A DNA stretch of 5,481 nucleotides, taken from contig USEQ01000104.1 in assembly GCA_900553655.1 (NCBI GenBank), positions 1-5,481 of the forward strand. The letters run 5' to 3'. The notes under the pieces are model-generated. The model searched no databases. It was given only the letters and a program-made list of their open reading frames with translations, and was not told where the DNA came from. This DNA comes from an uncultured Slackia sp. (lineage in GTDB: Bacteria; Actinomycetota; Coriobacteriia; Coriobacteriales; Eggerthellaceae). Made by a program: the position numbers and the translations under genes. Below are positions 1-5,481 of the stretch, piece after piece; the first letter of the stretch is position 1; every line of letters begins with the position of its first letter.

Positions 1-517
1 AGCCTGCACCGAGGGAAACCTTCGAAAGCTTCGTGCAATTGTTGAACATGTATCCCATATTCACGCTGCTCGACGACGTAAACGACGATAAATCGAGCAC
101 AGCAAGCGATGCGCAGCCGGAGAACATCCAGGACATGTCCGTCACCTTCAACGTATCGAATGGCGTCAAATCGAGAGAAACGAGTGATGAGCAGTTGCGA
201 AACATTCGCAGCATGGTCGTGCAAGACGAGGTATCAAGCGGTTTTGCATCGAAACCCTTCAAGGAAGAACAGCCGTCGAACATCTCATTTATACTGACCA
301 GAGGCGCCCCGGACAAGAAGGAAAGATCGACCATTTGCAACGCAACGCACCCACGGAACATATAAGAAACATCCTGCACCGCAGGCATGGCACAACCCTG
401 CACCCCAAGGGATTCAAGAGACGAGCAGCCATCAAACATGCCGAACGCATTCTTCACATTGGGCATAACCACACCGGAGAGGTCAATCGCACGAAGATTT
501 GCGCATCCTTTGAACAT
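1..517 (-). repeat. Tandem 78-bp protein-coding repeats (26-residue DUF285 LRR units)
   Basis: Seven in-frame units begin at residues 133, 159, 185, 211, 237, 263 and 289 of the minus-strand protein. The last is cut by the window edge. Each unit opens with MF, has cysteine at position 5 and a hydrophobic residue at position 8, and most continue as L-x-x-L-D-L. The period is constant at 78 bp with no insertions, but the DNA copies differ a lot, so this is an old protein repeat rather than a recent DNA duplication. A weaker half-unit (residues 107-132) precedes the first full copy. Confidence 0.88.
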
Positions 518-913
518 ACGCGATGTCTCTGTGGTGGCAGACATGTCCAAATTCGAAAGGCCCTCAATGGATTCGCACGCAGTAAAATCTTTGAAATAGC
601 CCCAACGACTCGGGCAAGAAATTCGGTCGCGTACGACTACGGCGCGCACCGTGAACTTCGCGTCGCCCACAAGAGAACTCAGCGCCTGATTCTCGACCCC
701 CTGAAACGCCTGCGTCAGCACGCCATAGCGGCCATCGGGTTCGGCATCACGCTGGAGCACCAGCGTCCCACTATCATAGAGCATCGCATAGCCGCCCTCC
801 GAGGCATACGCAGATGCCCTTTCGTCAGCAATGTTCGGCGCAAACGAAAGCAGCACAAGCGCAATCGCCGCCGCAACAAGGCCCGCCAGGCCCCTATGCT
901 TCACATTTTCCAT
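1..913 (-). CDS. BspA-family leucine-rich repeat surface protein (DUF285 repeats), 3' end outside window
   Basis: Translating the minus strand from the ATG at 913 gives 304 residues with no stop before the window edge, so the C-terminus is missing. Residues 1-37 look like a Sec signal peptide: a basic start (MENVKHRG), a hydrophobic core (LAGLVAAAIALVLLSFA) and a likely signal peptidase site after ASAYA. Residues 38-132 form the leader seen before such repeats (motifs YAMLYDSGTLVLQR and a hydrophobic KFTVRAVVVRD strand). Seven repeats of exactly 26 residues follow from residue 133, each starting MF-x-(G/N)-C with a leucine or other hydrophobic residue at positions 8 and 11. This is the DUF285 (PF03382) type of Treponema/BspA leucine-rich repeat, found in secreted or wall-bound proteins proposed to bind host or neighbouring cells. 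The start is supported by AAGGAAGG five bases upstream. Any cell-wall anchor would lie in the missing C-terminus. Its third codon positions look less G/C-biased than those of the operon to the right, which may mean a different history. Confidence 0.9.
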   Translation of the reverse strand, partial: MENVKHRGLAGLVAAAIALVLLSFAPNIADERASAYASEGGYAMLYDSGTLVLQRDAEPDGRYGVLTQAFQGVENQALSSLVGDAKFTVRAVVVRDRISCPSRWGYFKDFTACESIEGLSNLDMSATTETSRMFKGCANLRAIDLSGVVMPNVKNAFGMFDGCSSLESLGVQGCAMPAVQDVSYMFRGCVALQMVDLSFLSGAPLVSINEMFDGCSSLKGFDAKPLDTSSCTTMLRMFRNCSSLVSLDLTPFDTLKVTDMSWMFSGCASLAVLDLSSFTSSSSVNMGYMFNNCTKLSKVSLGAG

Positions 914-918
914 ATCAA

Positions 919-926
919 CCTTCCTT
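919..926 (-). promoter_or_regulatory. Ribosome binding site of the BspA-family gene
   Basis: On the minus strand AAGGAAGG lies five bases before the ATG at 913. It is a strong Shine-Dalgarno match and fixes that start, which also begins a complete signal peptide. Confidence 0.7.
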
Positions 927-999
927 ACTCAATCGATCGAAGCCTTCGCGCATGTCGCATTCATGGCGACGCAGGACGAAGCCGCATGCGAGCGCTCTG

Positions 1000-1017
1000 C
1001 ATAGTTTATACTCTATG
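1000..1017. promoter_or_regulatory. A/T-rich inverted repeat with possible divergent -10 boxes
   Basis: CATAG (1000-1004) and CTATG (1013-1017) form an inverted repeat around eight A/T-rich bases, in the middle of the 194-bp divergent intergenic region 914-1107. It holds TATACT on the plus strand (1007-1012) and TATAAA on the minus strand (1005-1010), both good -10 hexamers. On the minus strand TGGAAG (1028-1033, 17-base spacing) matches three of six -35 bases. I see no -35 on the plus strand. Leaders would be about 85-90 bases in both directions. A CGAATTCG palindrome lies just beside it at 1020-1027. The site could be overlapping promoters, an operator, or both. The assignment rests on short motifs and is tentative. 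Confidence 0.33.
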
Positions 1018-1089
1018 TTCGAATTCGCTTCCACATCCGCATTGCCTGCAACGGCATGCCTTCGAAACGCTAACGAAAACCCCACCCCG

Positions 1090-1096
1090 AAAGGAG
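1090..1096 (+). promoter_or_regulatory. Ribosome binding site choosing a GTG start for the GT2 gene
   Basis: AAAGGAG lies 11 bases before an in-frame GTG at 1108. The next in-frame ATG, at 1144, has no purine-rich sequence in front of it. The spacing is slightly long, but this is the only Shine-Dalgarno sequence near the start of the conserved domain, so GTG 1108 is preferred. Confidence 0.55.
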
Positions 1097-1107
1097 CCGC
1101 GCGCCTC

Positions 1108-1858
1108 GTGTGCCCTTCCATAGACAACGTCTCTGACTTCACAATGCAACCGCGCCCGCGCACCAAACACTCCGACGTGCTCATCGTGGTTCCCGCCTAC
1201 AACGAATCGGCCACAATCGCACGCGTAACCGCGCAGCTCGAGCAGCTGCCCTACGACTACCTGGTCATCAACGACGGCTCCACGGACAATACGGCCGAAA
1301 TCTTGCGCGACATCCGCGCGCCGCACATCAACCTTTGCAAGAACCTCGGCATCGGCGGCGCGGTGCAGACCGGCTACAAATTCGCCTATGCGAACGGCTA
1401 CGATATTGCCGTGCAGTTCGATGGAGACGGCCAGCATGACGCCGGCTGCATCGAGCGCCTCATCGCGCCCATCCGTGAAGGCCGAGCGGATTTCGTCGTG
1501 GGATCGCGCTTCGTTTCCTCCGACATTCCTCAGCAGCCGCTCAAGGCGCACGGGCATCTTCATCCTCTCCAAGCTCATCCGGCTTGTGACAGGCACCCGC
1601 ATCCTTGATGTGACCTCGGGTTTTCGTGCGGCAAGCAGGCGCATCATCAAGCAATTTGTGGACTACTATCCCGCCGATTACCCCGAGCCCGAAACGCTGG
1701 CGGGCATTCTTGCCGGCGGCATGCGCGTACAGGAGGTGGGCGTTATCATGCACGAGCGAGCCGGCGGCACCTCTTCTATCGGTGCCATCTCTTCTATCTA
1801 CTACATGATCAAAGTCGGCTTGTCCATCCTGCTTGTCCACCCCTACGAGAGAAGGTAG
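1108..1858 (+). pseudogene. Family 2 glycosyltransferase (DPM1-like, polyprenyl-phosphate sugar synthase type), disrupted by a frameshift
   Basis: Enzymes of this group move a sugar from a nucleotide donor to polyprenyl phosphate at the cytoplasmic membrane face. Numbering from GTG 1108, the first frame shows VVPAYNES (27-34, nucleotide-binding strand and loop), INDGSTDNT (54-62), NLGIGGAVQTGY (79-90), the acidic metal-binding motif QFDGDGQHD (103-111) and VVGSRF (130-135). After residue 145 this frame adds 21 unrelated residues and stops at TGA 1606-1608. The family sequence continues in the next frame from about 1544 (RRTGIFILSKLIRLVTG, TSGFRAA, PADYPEPETLAG) to TAG 1856-1858. Removing one base from the AAGG at 1543-1546 gives an uninterrupted 249-residue protein, the expected full length. 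No clear transmembrane anchor is visible, unlike GtrB-type relatives. Its stop lies two bases before the DUF2304 start, so the genes form an operon. The cause may be a sequencing error, a real mutation or, less likely, frameshifting. ATG 1144 is an alternative start. Confidence 0.85.
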
Positions 1859-1860
1859 CC

Positions 1861-2259
1861 ATGCCCCTCGTTCAACGAATGATCCTGCTCATCGCGAGCC
1901 TCTGCTTTCTTGCGTTCGTGCTGCATCTGGTCAAAAAGAAGCGCCTGTCCACGAAGTACTCCCTGCTCTGGATCGTGCTGAGCTGCGCCGGAATTGCAGC
2001 GGCGGCGTTTCCGGGCTGGGTGTTTTGGCTCACGGATCTTTTCGGATTCGATCTACCGGTCAACATGCTTTTCTTCGGATGCATATTCTTCCTGATGGCG
2101 GCCACATTTTCCTGCGTGTCCATAGCATCGGACCAGTCCGAGCACATCCGCGACCTTATCCAGGAGGTTTCGCTGCTCAAACAGCGCGTGGAAATCCTGG
2201 AGCATGAAAACGAACTTCTCAACGAGGCGGCGCTACGCCGCCCTGATAACCGACCCTAG
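1861..2259 (+). CDS. DUF2304 family small membrane protein with C-terminal coiled coil
   Basis: The 132-residue product has three hydrophobic segments (about residues 6-24, 34-52 and 66-89), with a basic KKKR loop after the first. A charged helical tail follows (about 91-121), with hydrophobic residues at heptad-like spacing (I96, L99, V103, L106, V110, L113, L119, L120). Size, topology and position directly after a GT2 gene fit DUF2304 (PF10066), a family of unknown biochemical function commonly found beside polyprenyl-phosphate glycosyltransferases. The ATG follows the GT2 stop by two bases, and AGAGAAGG (1848-1855) in the end of the GT2 gene serves as ribosome binding site, so translation is probably coupled. 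Because the GT2 beside it has no membrane anchor, this protein may tether it through the coiled-coil tail, which is an inference. The family call rests on pattern recognition. Confidence 0.82.
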   Translation: MPLVQRMILLIASLCFLAFVLHLVKKKRLSTKYSLLWIVLSCAGIAAAAFPGWVFWLTDLFGFDLPVNMLFFGCIFFLMAATFSCVSIASDQSEHIRDLIQEVSLLKQRVEILEHENELLNEAALRRPDNRP

Positions 2260-2275
2260 CAACGGACCCGATCTT

Positions 2276-5191
2276 ATGAACCAATCCCGCAACGCGCTTC
2301 GCGGCATCATCACGCCCGAACGCCTCAAAACAACCGGCTGCATCGCACTGCTCGTCGCACTCGCGTGCGCGACGCATGCGGTGTTCCTGCCGCAATTCTT
2401 CGGCACGCCCTTCGATCCTTTCACCTACTACGGCGGAGACGCTACGGCGCAGATGGTGGGCGCCGTCTCGTTTTTGGAGCGAAGCATTCTTGACGGCAAC
2501 CTTTTCTGGAGCTGGGAGTACGGCCTTGGCGGAGATTTGTACGAGCAGTTTTCCTACTACTACTCCACCTCGCCGTTTTTCTATCTGATGTTTTTCGTCA
2601 AGCTGCTCTTCGGCGCGGCGGGCGGATCTTTCGAAAGCGCACAGGAATGGCGCCTGATCGGCAGCATTGTGAAGCAGGTCCTATGCATGAGCTTGATGCT
2701 TGCCCTCATGCGCCAAGAAGGCAAGCGACGCACATGGGCCGTGCTGGCCGCCGCCACATACGGCTGCTCCGCCTGGTATATAGACAACTCCTTCGCCTTC
2801 GACTTCATGACCGACGCCATGATCTGGCTTCCGGCCATCGTCATGGCGTTCAACGTACTGAAGTGCAATTGGCACGCGCCGGAAAATGCCAAGAGAACGT
2901 TTTCGTGGATTCCCTTGTGCCTGGTCATGGCGCTGTGCCTGGCGAATAACTTCTACTTCGCCTATATTTCGCTTTTCTTCTGCATTGTGTTTGCGCTCAT
3001 TTTCGCTTATGAACCGCTCGCGGCGGCGAAGTCGCGCAAAGACGCGCTTGCAACCTGGGCGAAGCGCATTGCCGCGCTCGCCGGCATTGTCGTTGTTGCG
3101 CTCGGCCTTGCCGCCGTGGCGTTTTTCCCTTCGGTTCTTACGTTTCTGGGCGCAGACCGCGCGCAGGTAACGCCGACGTTTAGCTTCTTCGCGCCGCTCG
3201 AATTCTTCGGCATTGTTCCCGAGGCGCTGTTCAAGGGCGGATCGTATTTCGCAACGGACAGCCAGACGTACGCGTTTCCCCTGTTCATCCTGCTCGCGCT
3301 GCTGATTGACTACCGTAAAGCGCCCAGCATGGTGCGCCGCAAAAGCCTGCTGGCGGCCATCATGATCGCCGCGTGGATGATCCCGCTGGTATCAAGCGCC
3401 ATGAACGGCTTTTCCTATCCGTCCAACCGCTGGTGCTACCTGGTGGTTTTCGCCGTTGCATACGCCATTCCCGATTGGCTTGACGCCATTGTTGCGCAAA
3501 AAACCGCAAAGCCCGCCGCCATCATCGGCATTGCCGCTTTCGTGGCGCTGTGCTGGCTCACCCACGACCTGCGCGTCGAGGCGGCGAGCAGCGTGGTGGA
3601 TTATTCCTTCGCCGACCTGGGAAAATCCGATGCCCTGATGCTCCTGCTGCAGCTTGCCGCGATCGTGCTGCTCTTCGTTGCCGTGCGTGACGGCCTTCGC
3701 ACGCAGACGCGGCGACTCATGGGACCAAGCATTGCCGCCTGCCTTCTTGCCGCGCTGCTCATCGCCATGCCCTTCGGCCCATATTCGCTGGCCTCGGGAT
3801 ACCGCGGCAGCAGCGGAGCAGAAACCATCGGCGCAACCGGCAGCGACCCAAGCGCCGATTTGCAGGAGCTTTTCGAGGGAGACAGCCAAACGTGCGAGGC
3901 CTATGCGCTGCTTTCCGACAAAACGGACGACCATCGCGCATTTTTCCGCAGCATTGACGAAGAGACCGTCACGGACGGGCGCGACGAACTGGGACACCTT
4001 GCCCGCTACGAAAACCGCTCCTGGCTCATGGGAACCTATCCCGTCAGCGTGTACAACTCGCTCATCGGCAAAGACGTCAGCCAGTGGCTCAAGCTTGACC
4101 AGCACGTTTCGTCCACGTCGCTTTCCGCGTCGCATTACCGCGGATTCGACCACCGCCTTTTCGTGGAAAACGCCTGGGGCGTGCAGTACAAGTTCAACAC
4201 CCGCGCCAACGAGGCAAGCAACCTTTACGGCTACCGCGTCGCAGAAACCAACCCGTTCATCTACGAAAATGAATACGCCCTGGGCATAGACCTTTGGTAC
4301 GATTCTTGCCTGCCGCAAAGCGCAACCGACGCATGGACCTACGCCCGCAAGGACGCCGCCCTCATGCAGACCGCCGTCCTTGACGATGAAACGATCGCCG
4401 GCAATTCAACGGCACGCGCGCTTGCAGATGGCGCCGCGCTGGATGACACCGTGCATGCGATCGAAGTCACGCCCGACACCGCCTCCTTCGACAACTGCAT
4501 GCTTGAAAACGAAGTCTTCGAAAACGGCACGCTCACGCAGGCAACCGTCACGGCAGGCGAGAACGCGCGTATCAGCATTGCCCTTCCGGAGCAGACCGAA
4601 CCGGGCGAATACCTGCTGGAATTCACCGCCGTGAACGCCGAGGGCACCTCGTGGACCATGGTTGCCAACGGCGAAGAATTCTGGACGGGCAGCTCAAGCC
4701 ACCGCTGGAAATACCCCACGGAAGAATACGTGCTGTGTTTTCCCGCGGGCACCACGACGCTGCAGACGCTCGACCTGGAGCTTGAGGCGGGAACGTATCA
4801 GATTTCCAACCTGCGCGCGGAATTCGACTCCTACCGAAACCTTGACGCGTGGACCGCAGCGCGCAACGCCTGCAACCTGGAAAACCTGACGGTGGACGGC
4901 GGGTACGTGCACGGAACGGCGCATCCCGACAGCGCCGGCATCCTTGCGCTGTCCATCCCCTATTCCGACAACTGGACCTGCACGGTCAACGGCGAAGCGT
5001 ACGAGACGTTTGCCGTCAACGGCGTGTTCACGGGCATTGCGCTTGAACCGGGCGCATACGAAATAGAGCTGCGCTACACGAACAAGGCTTTCGTCATCAG
5101 CGCCGGAATCTCTCTTGCCACCGCGTTGGCGCTTGCCGCCTGGGCAGGCATCGCACTCGCGCGCCGCCGCAAAAGGAACCACGCCGCTTAA
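2276..5191 (+). CDS. YfhO family membrane protein (GT-C type glycosyltransferase candidate)
   Basis: The 971-residue product starts with a transmembrane helix (about 18-38), then an extracytoplasmic loop with GGDATAQ (D55, position of the usual GT-C acidic residue) and EYGLGGDLYEQFSYYYSTSP (81-100), characteristic of YfhO (PF09586). About thirteen further hydrophobic segments lie between residues 97 and 501. A large outer domain (about 502-937) follows, containing a beta-rich stretch (about 735-850) and the YfhO-like end IPYSDNWTCTVNGEAYE (894-910). A last helix (938-962) and a basic RRRKRN tail close it. It is longer than Bacillus subtilis YfhO, about 860 residues. Firmicute homologues (YfhO, GtlB) are needed to glycosylate lipoteichoic acid using lipid-linked sugars from a GT2 partner; the substrate here is unknown. 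ATG 2276 is chosen, 16 bases after the DUF2304 stop. ATG 2204 is also in frame but would overlap DUF2304 by 56 bases, and its first 24 residues look like read-through of the neighbour. Neither start has a strong ribosome binding site, so coupling to DUF2304 is likely. Confidence 0.9.
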   Translation: MNQSRNALRGIITPERLKTTGCIALLVALACATHAVFLPQFFGTPFDPFTYYGGDATAQMVGAVSFLERSILDGNLFWSWEYGLGGDLYEQFSYYYSTSPFFYLMFFVKLLFGAAGGSFESAQEWRLIGSIVKQVLCMSLMLALMRQEGKRRTWAVLAAATYGCSAWYIDNSFAFDFMTDAMIWLPAIVMAFNVLKCNWHAPENAKRTFSWIPLCLVMALCLANNFYFAYISLFFCIVFALIFAYEPLAAAKSRKDALATWAKRIAALAGIVVVALGLAAVAFFPSVLTFLGADRAQVTPTFSFFAPLEFFGIVPEALFKGGSYFATDSQTYAFPLFILLALLIDYRKAPSMVRRKSLLAAIMIAAWMIPLVSSAMNGFSYPSNRWCYLVVFAVAYAIPDWLDAIVAQKTAKPAAIIGIAAFVALCWLTHDLRVEAASSVVDYSFADLGKSDALMLLLQLAAIVLLFVAVRDGLRTQTRRLMGPSIAACLLAALLIAMPFGPYSLASGYRGSSGAETIGATGSDPSADLQELFEGDSQTCEAYALLSDKTDDHRAFFRSIDEETVTDGRDELGHLARYENRSWLMGTYPVSVYNSLIGKDVSQWLKLDQHVSSTSLSASHYRGFDHRLFVENAWGVQYKFNTRANEASNLYGYRVAETNPFIYENEYALGIDLWYDSCLPQSATDAWTYARKDAALMQTAVLDDETIAGNSTARALADGAALDDTVHAIEVTPDTASFDNCMLENEVFENGTLTQATVTAGENARISIALPEQTEPGEYLLEFTAVNAEGTSWTMVANGEEFWTGSSSHRWKYPTEEYVLCFPAGTTTLQTLDLELEAGTYQISNLRAEFDSYRNLDAWTAARNACNLENLTVDGGYVHGTAHPDSAGILALSIPYSDNWTCTVNGEAYETFAVNGVFTGIALEPGAYEIELRYTNKAFVISAGISLATALALAAWAGIALARRRKRNHAA

Positions 5192-5196
5192 ATACA

Positions 5197-5228
5197 CAGG
5201 GCCCGAAGCGAAAACGCCTCGGGCCCTG
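5197..5228. terminator. Strong GC hairpin between convergent genes, probable (bi)directional terminator
   Basis: CAGGGCCCGA (5197-5206) pairs perfectly with TCGGGCCCTG (5219-5228). Inside, GCG (5208-5210) and CGC (5215-5217) pair around an AAAA loop, after one A-C mismatch. It begins five bases after the YfhO stop and lies 18 bases after the stop of the minus-strand gene. Read on the plus strand the hairpin is followed by CACGGCACG, with no T-run. Read on the minus strand it is followed by TGTATTTAAG, which is moderately T-rich. It therefore fits best as a terminator for the minus-strand gene, and may also stop or protect the operon transcript. Confidence 0.75.
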
Positions 5229-5246
5229 CACGGCACGCGCCAAACG

Positions 5247-5481
5247 CTACCGATGATCGCCGTTCGAACGGCACGAACGCTCAATATAGATGGGGCGATT
5301 TTTTCCCTGCGTGTACACGCGCGCCAGATACTCGCCCATAACGCCGAGCACCAGCAGCTGCAAGCCGCCCAAAAGCAGCACAAGCGACACAATGGTGGCG
5401 TAGCCCGGAACGTCCACGCCGAACATCAGGCGTTGAAACACCACGACCGCCATGTAGATGATCGCAAGCGCCGAAGCGCCT
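5247..5481 (-). CDS. GtrB/CsbB-like family 2 glycosyltransferase, C-terminal 77 residues only
   Basis: The minus strand encodes 77 residues entering from the right edge and ending at TAG (5249-5247); the catalytic domain lies outside the window. The visible part has the end of one transmembrane helix (ASALAIIYMAVVVF), a short outer loop (GVDVPGYAT), a second helix (IVSLVLLLGGLQLLVLGV) and then GEYLARVYTQGKNRPIYIER. This Gly-Glu-Tyr-Leu ... Arg-Pro-x-Tyr ending is diagnostic of bactoprenol glycosyltransferases such as GtrB, CsbB and YkcC, which load a sugar onto undecaprenyl phosphate and carry two C-terminal helices. An internal ATG at 5453 is not the start, because the frame stays open and hydrophobic upstream of it. 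It is convergent with the YfhO gene, separated by 55 bases that include the hairpin. In Bacillus and Listeria a YfhO-type protein works with an enzyme of this class, so a shared pathway is plausible. Confidence 0.85.
   Translation of the reverse strand, partial: GASALAIIYMAVVVFQRLMFGVDVPGYATIVSLVLLLGGLQLLVLGVMGEYLARVYTQGKNRPIYIERSCRSNGDHR

Noticed and set aside
933..948. Small palindromes TCGATCGA (933-940) and CGAAG-C-CTTCG (938-948) in the BspA-gene leader
   Set aside because: They are short and overlapping, with arms of only four to five bases and essentially no loop. They are expected by chance in GC-rich DNA and are not enough to call a regulatory RNA element.
33..1123. Plus-strand open frames at 33-365 and 335-1123
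   Set aside because: They lie antisense to the BspA-family gene, resemble no known family, and have no ribosome binding sites. The minus strand gives a signal peptide and seven perfect-period repeats, so it is the coding strand.
1534..1560. Programmed frameshifting in the GT2 gene
   Set aside because: No known slippery heptamer, no in-frame stop at the shift point, and no obvious downstream stimulatory structure is visible. Family members are usually read in one frame. Kept only as a remote alternative to mutation or sequencing error.
2204..2275. ATG 2204 as start of the YfhO gene
   Set aside because: It would overlap the DUF2304 gene by 56 bases. The only purine-rich stretch, GGAG, is one base from the ATG, too close to work well, and the added residues are polar and unlike a YfhO N-terminus.
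3392..4318. Minus-strand open frame of 308 codons inside the YfhO gene
   Set aside because: It is a shadow of the strongly G/C-biased YfhO reading frame. Its translation has no recognisable domain, and the opposite strand encodes a coherent full-length membrane protein.
4694..5392. Minus-strand open frame of 232 codons crossing the hairpin
   Set aside because: It runs through the GtrB-like gene in the wrong frame, through the terminator hairpin and into the YfhO gene in antisense. The GtrB-like frame with its GEYLARVY and RPIYIE ending is clearly the real one.
1..5481. CRISPR array, tRNA or rRNA gene, insertion sequence or prophage signal
   Set aside because: I found no short direct repeats with regular spacers, no tRNA-like cloverleaf ending, no transposase frame with terminal inverted repeats, and no phage gene. 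The only periodic DNA is the coding 78-bp LRR array.

Overview
The window reads as part of a high-GC bacterial chromosome with strong G/C third-position bias, Shine-Dalgarno sequences of the AGGAGG type and short operon spacings. A BspA-type leucine-rich surface protein next to a GT2 / DUF2304 / YfhO cluster is an arrangement I associate with gut or oral Coriobacteriia (Slackia/Eggerthella-like Actinomycetota). That placement is an inference from gene content and composition, not a proven identity.

Layout. (1) Bases 1-913, minus strand: the N-terminal 304 codons of a secreted BspA-family protein, with a signal peptide, a leader domain and seven 26-residue DUF285 repeats. It runs off the left edge. 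(2) Bases 914-1107: a divergent intergenic region with a good ribosome binding site for each flanking gene and an A/T-rich inverted repeat that could carry back-to-back promoters. (3) Bases 1108-5191, plus strand: a tight three-gene operon. Its genes are a DPM1-like family 2 glycosyltransferase, broken by a single-base frameshift near 1543-1546; a small DUF2304 membrane protein with a C-terminal coiled coil; and a 971-residue YfhO-family polytopic membrane protein. (4) Bases 5197-5228: a strong GC hairpin between convergent genes. (5) Bases 5247-5481, minus strand: the C-terminal end of a GtrB/CsbB-like membrane glycosyltransferase, running off the right edge.

How the genes could work together. 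GT2 enzymes of the DPM1/GtrB type put a sugar on polyprenyl phosphate at the inner face of the membrane. In Firmicutes, YfhO-type GT-C proteins use such lipid-linked sugars outside the membrane to decorate lipoteichoic acid, with CsbB/GtlA-type GT2 enzymes as partners. Here a YfhO protein is flanked by two different GT2 enzymes, one soluble and paired with DUF2304, one with its own membrane helices. This suggests a cell-envelope glycosylation module. The soluble GT2 plus the coiled-coil DUF2304 protein looks like a bacterial analogue of the Dpm1-Dpm3 arrangement. As written, the first GT2 is disrupted, so either the sequence has an error or this branch of the module is decaying.
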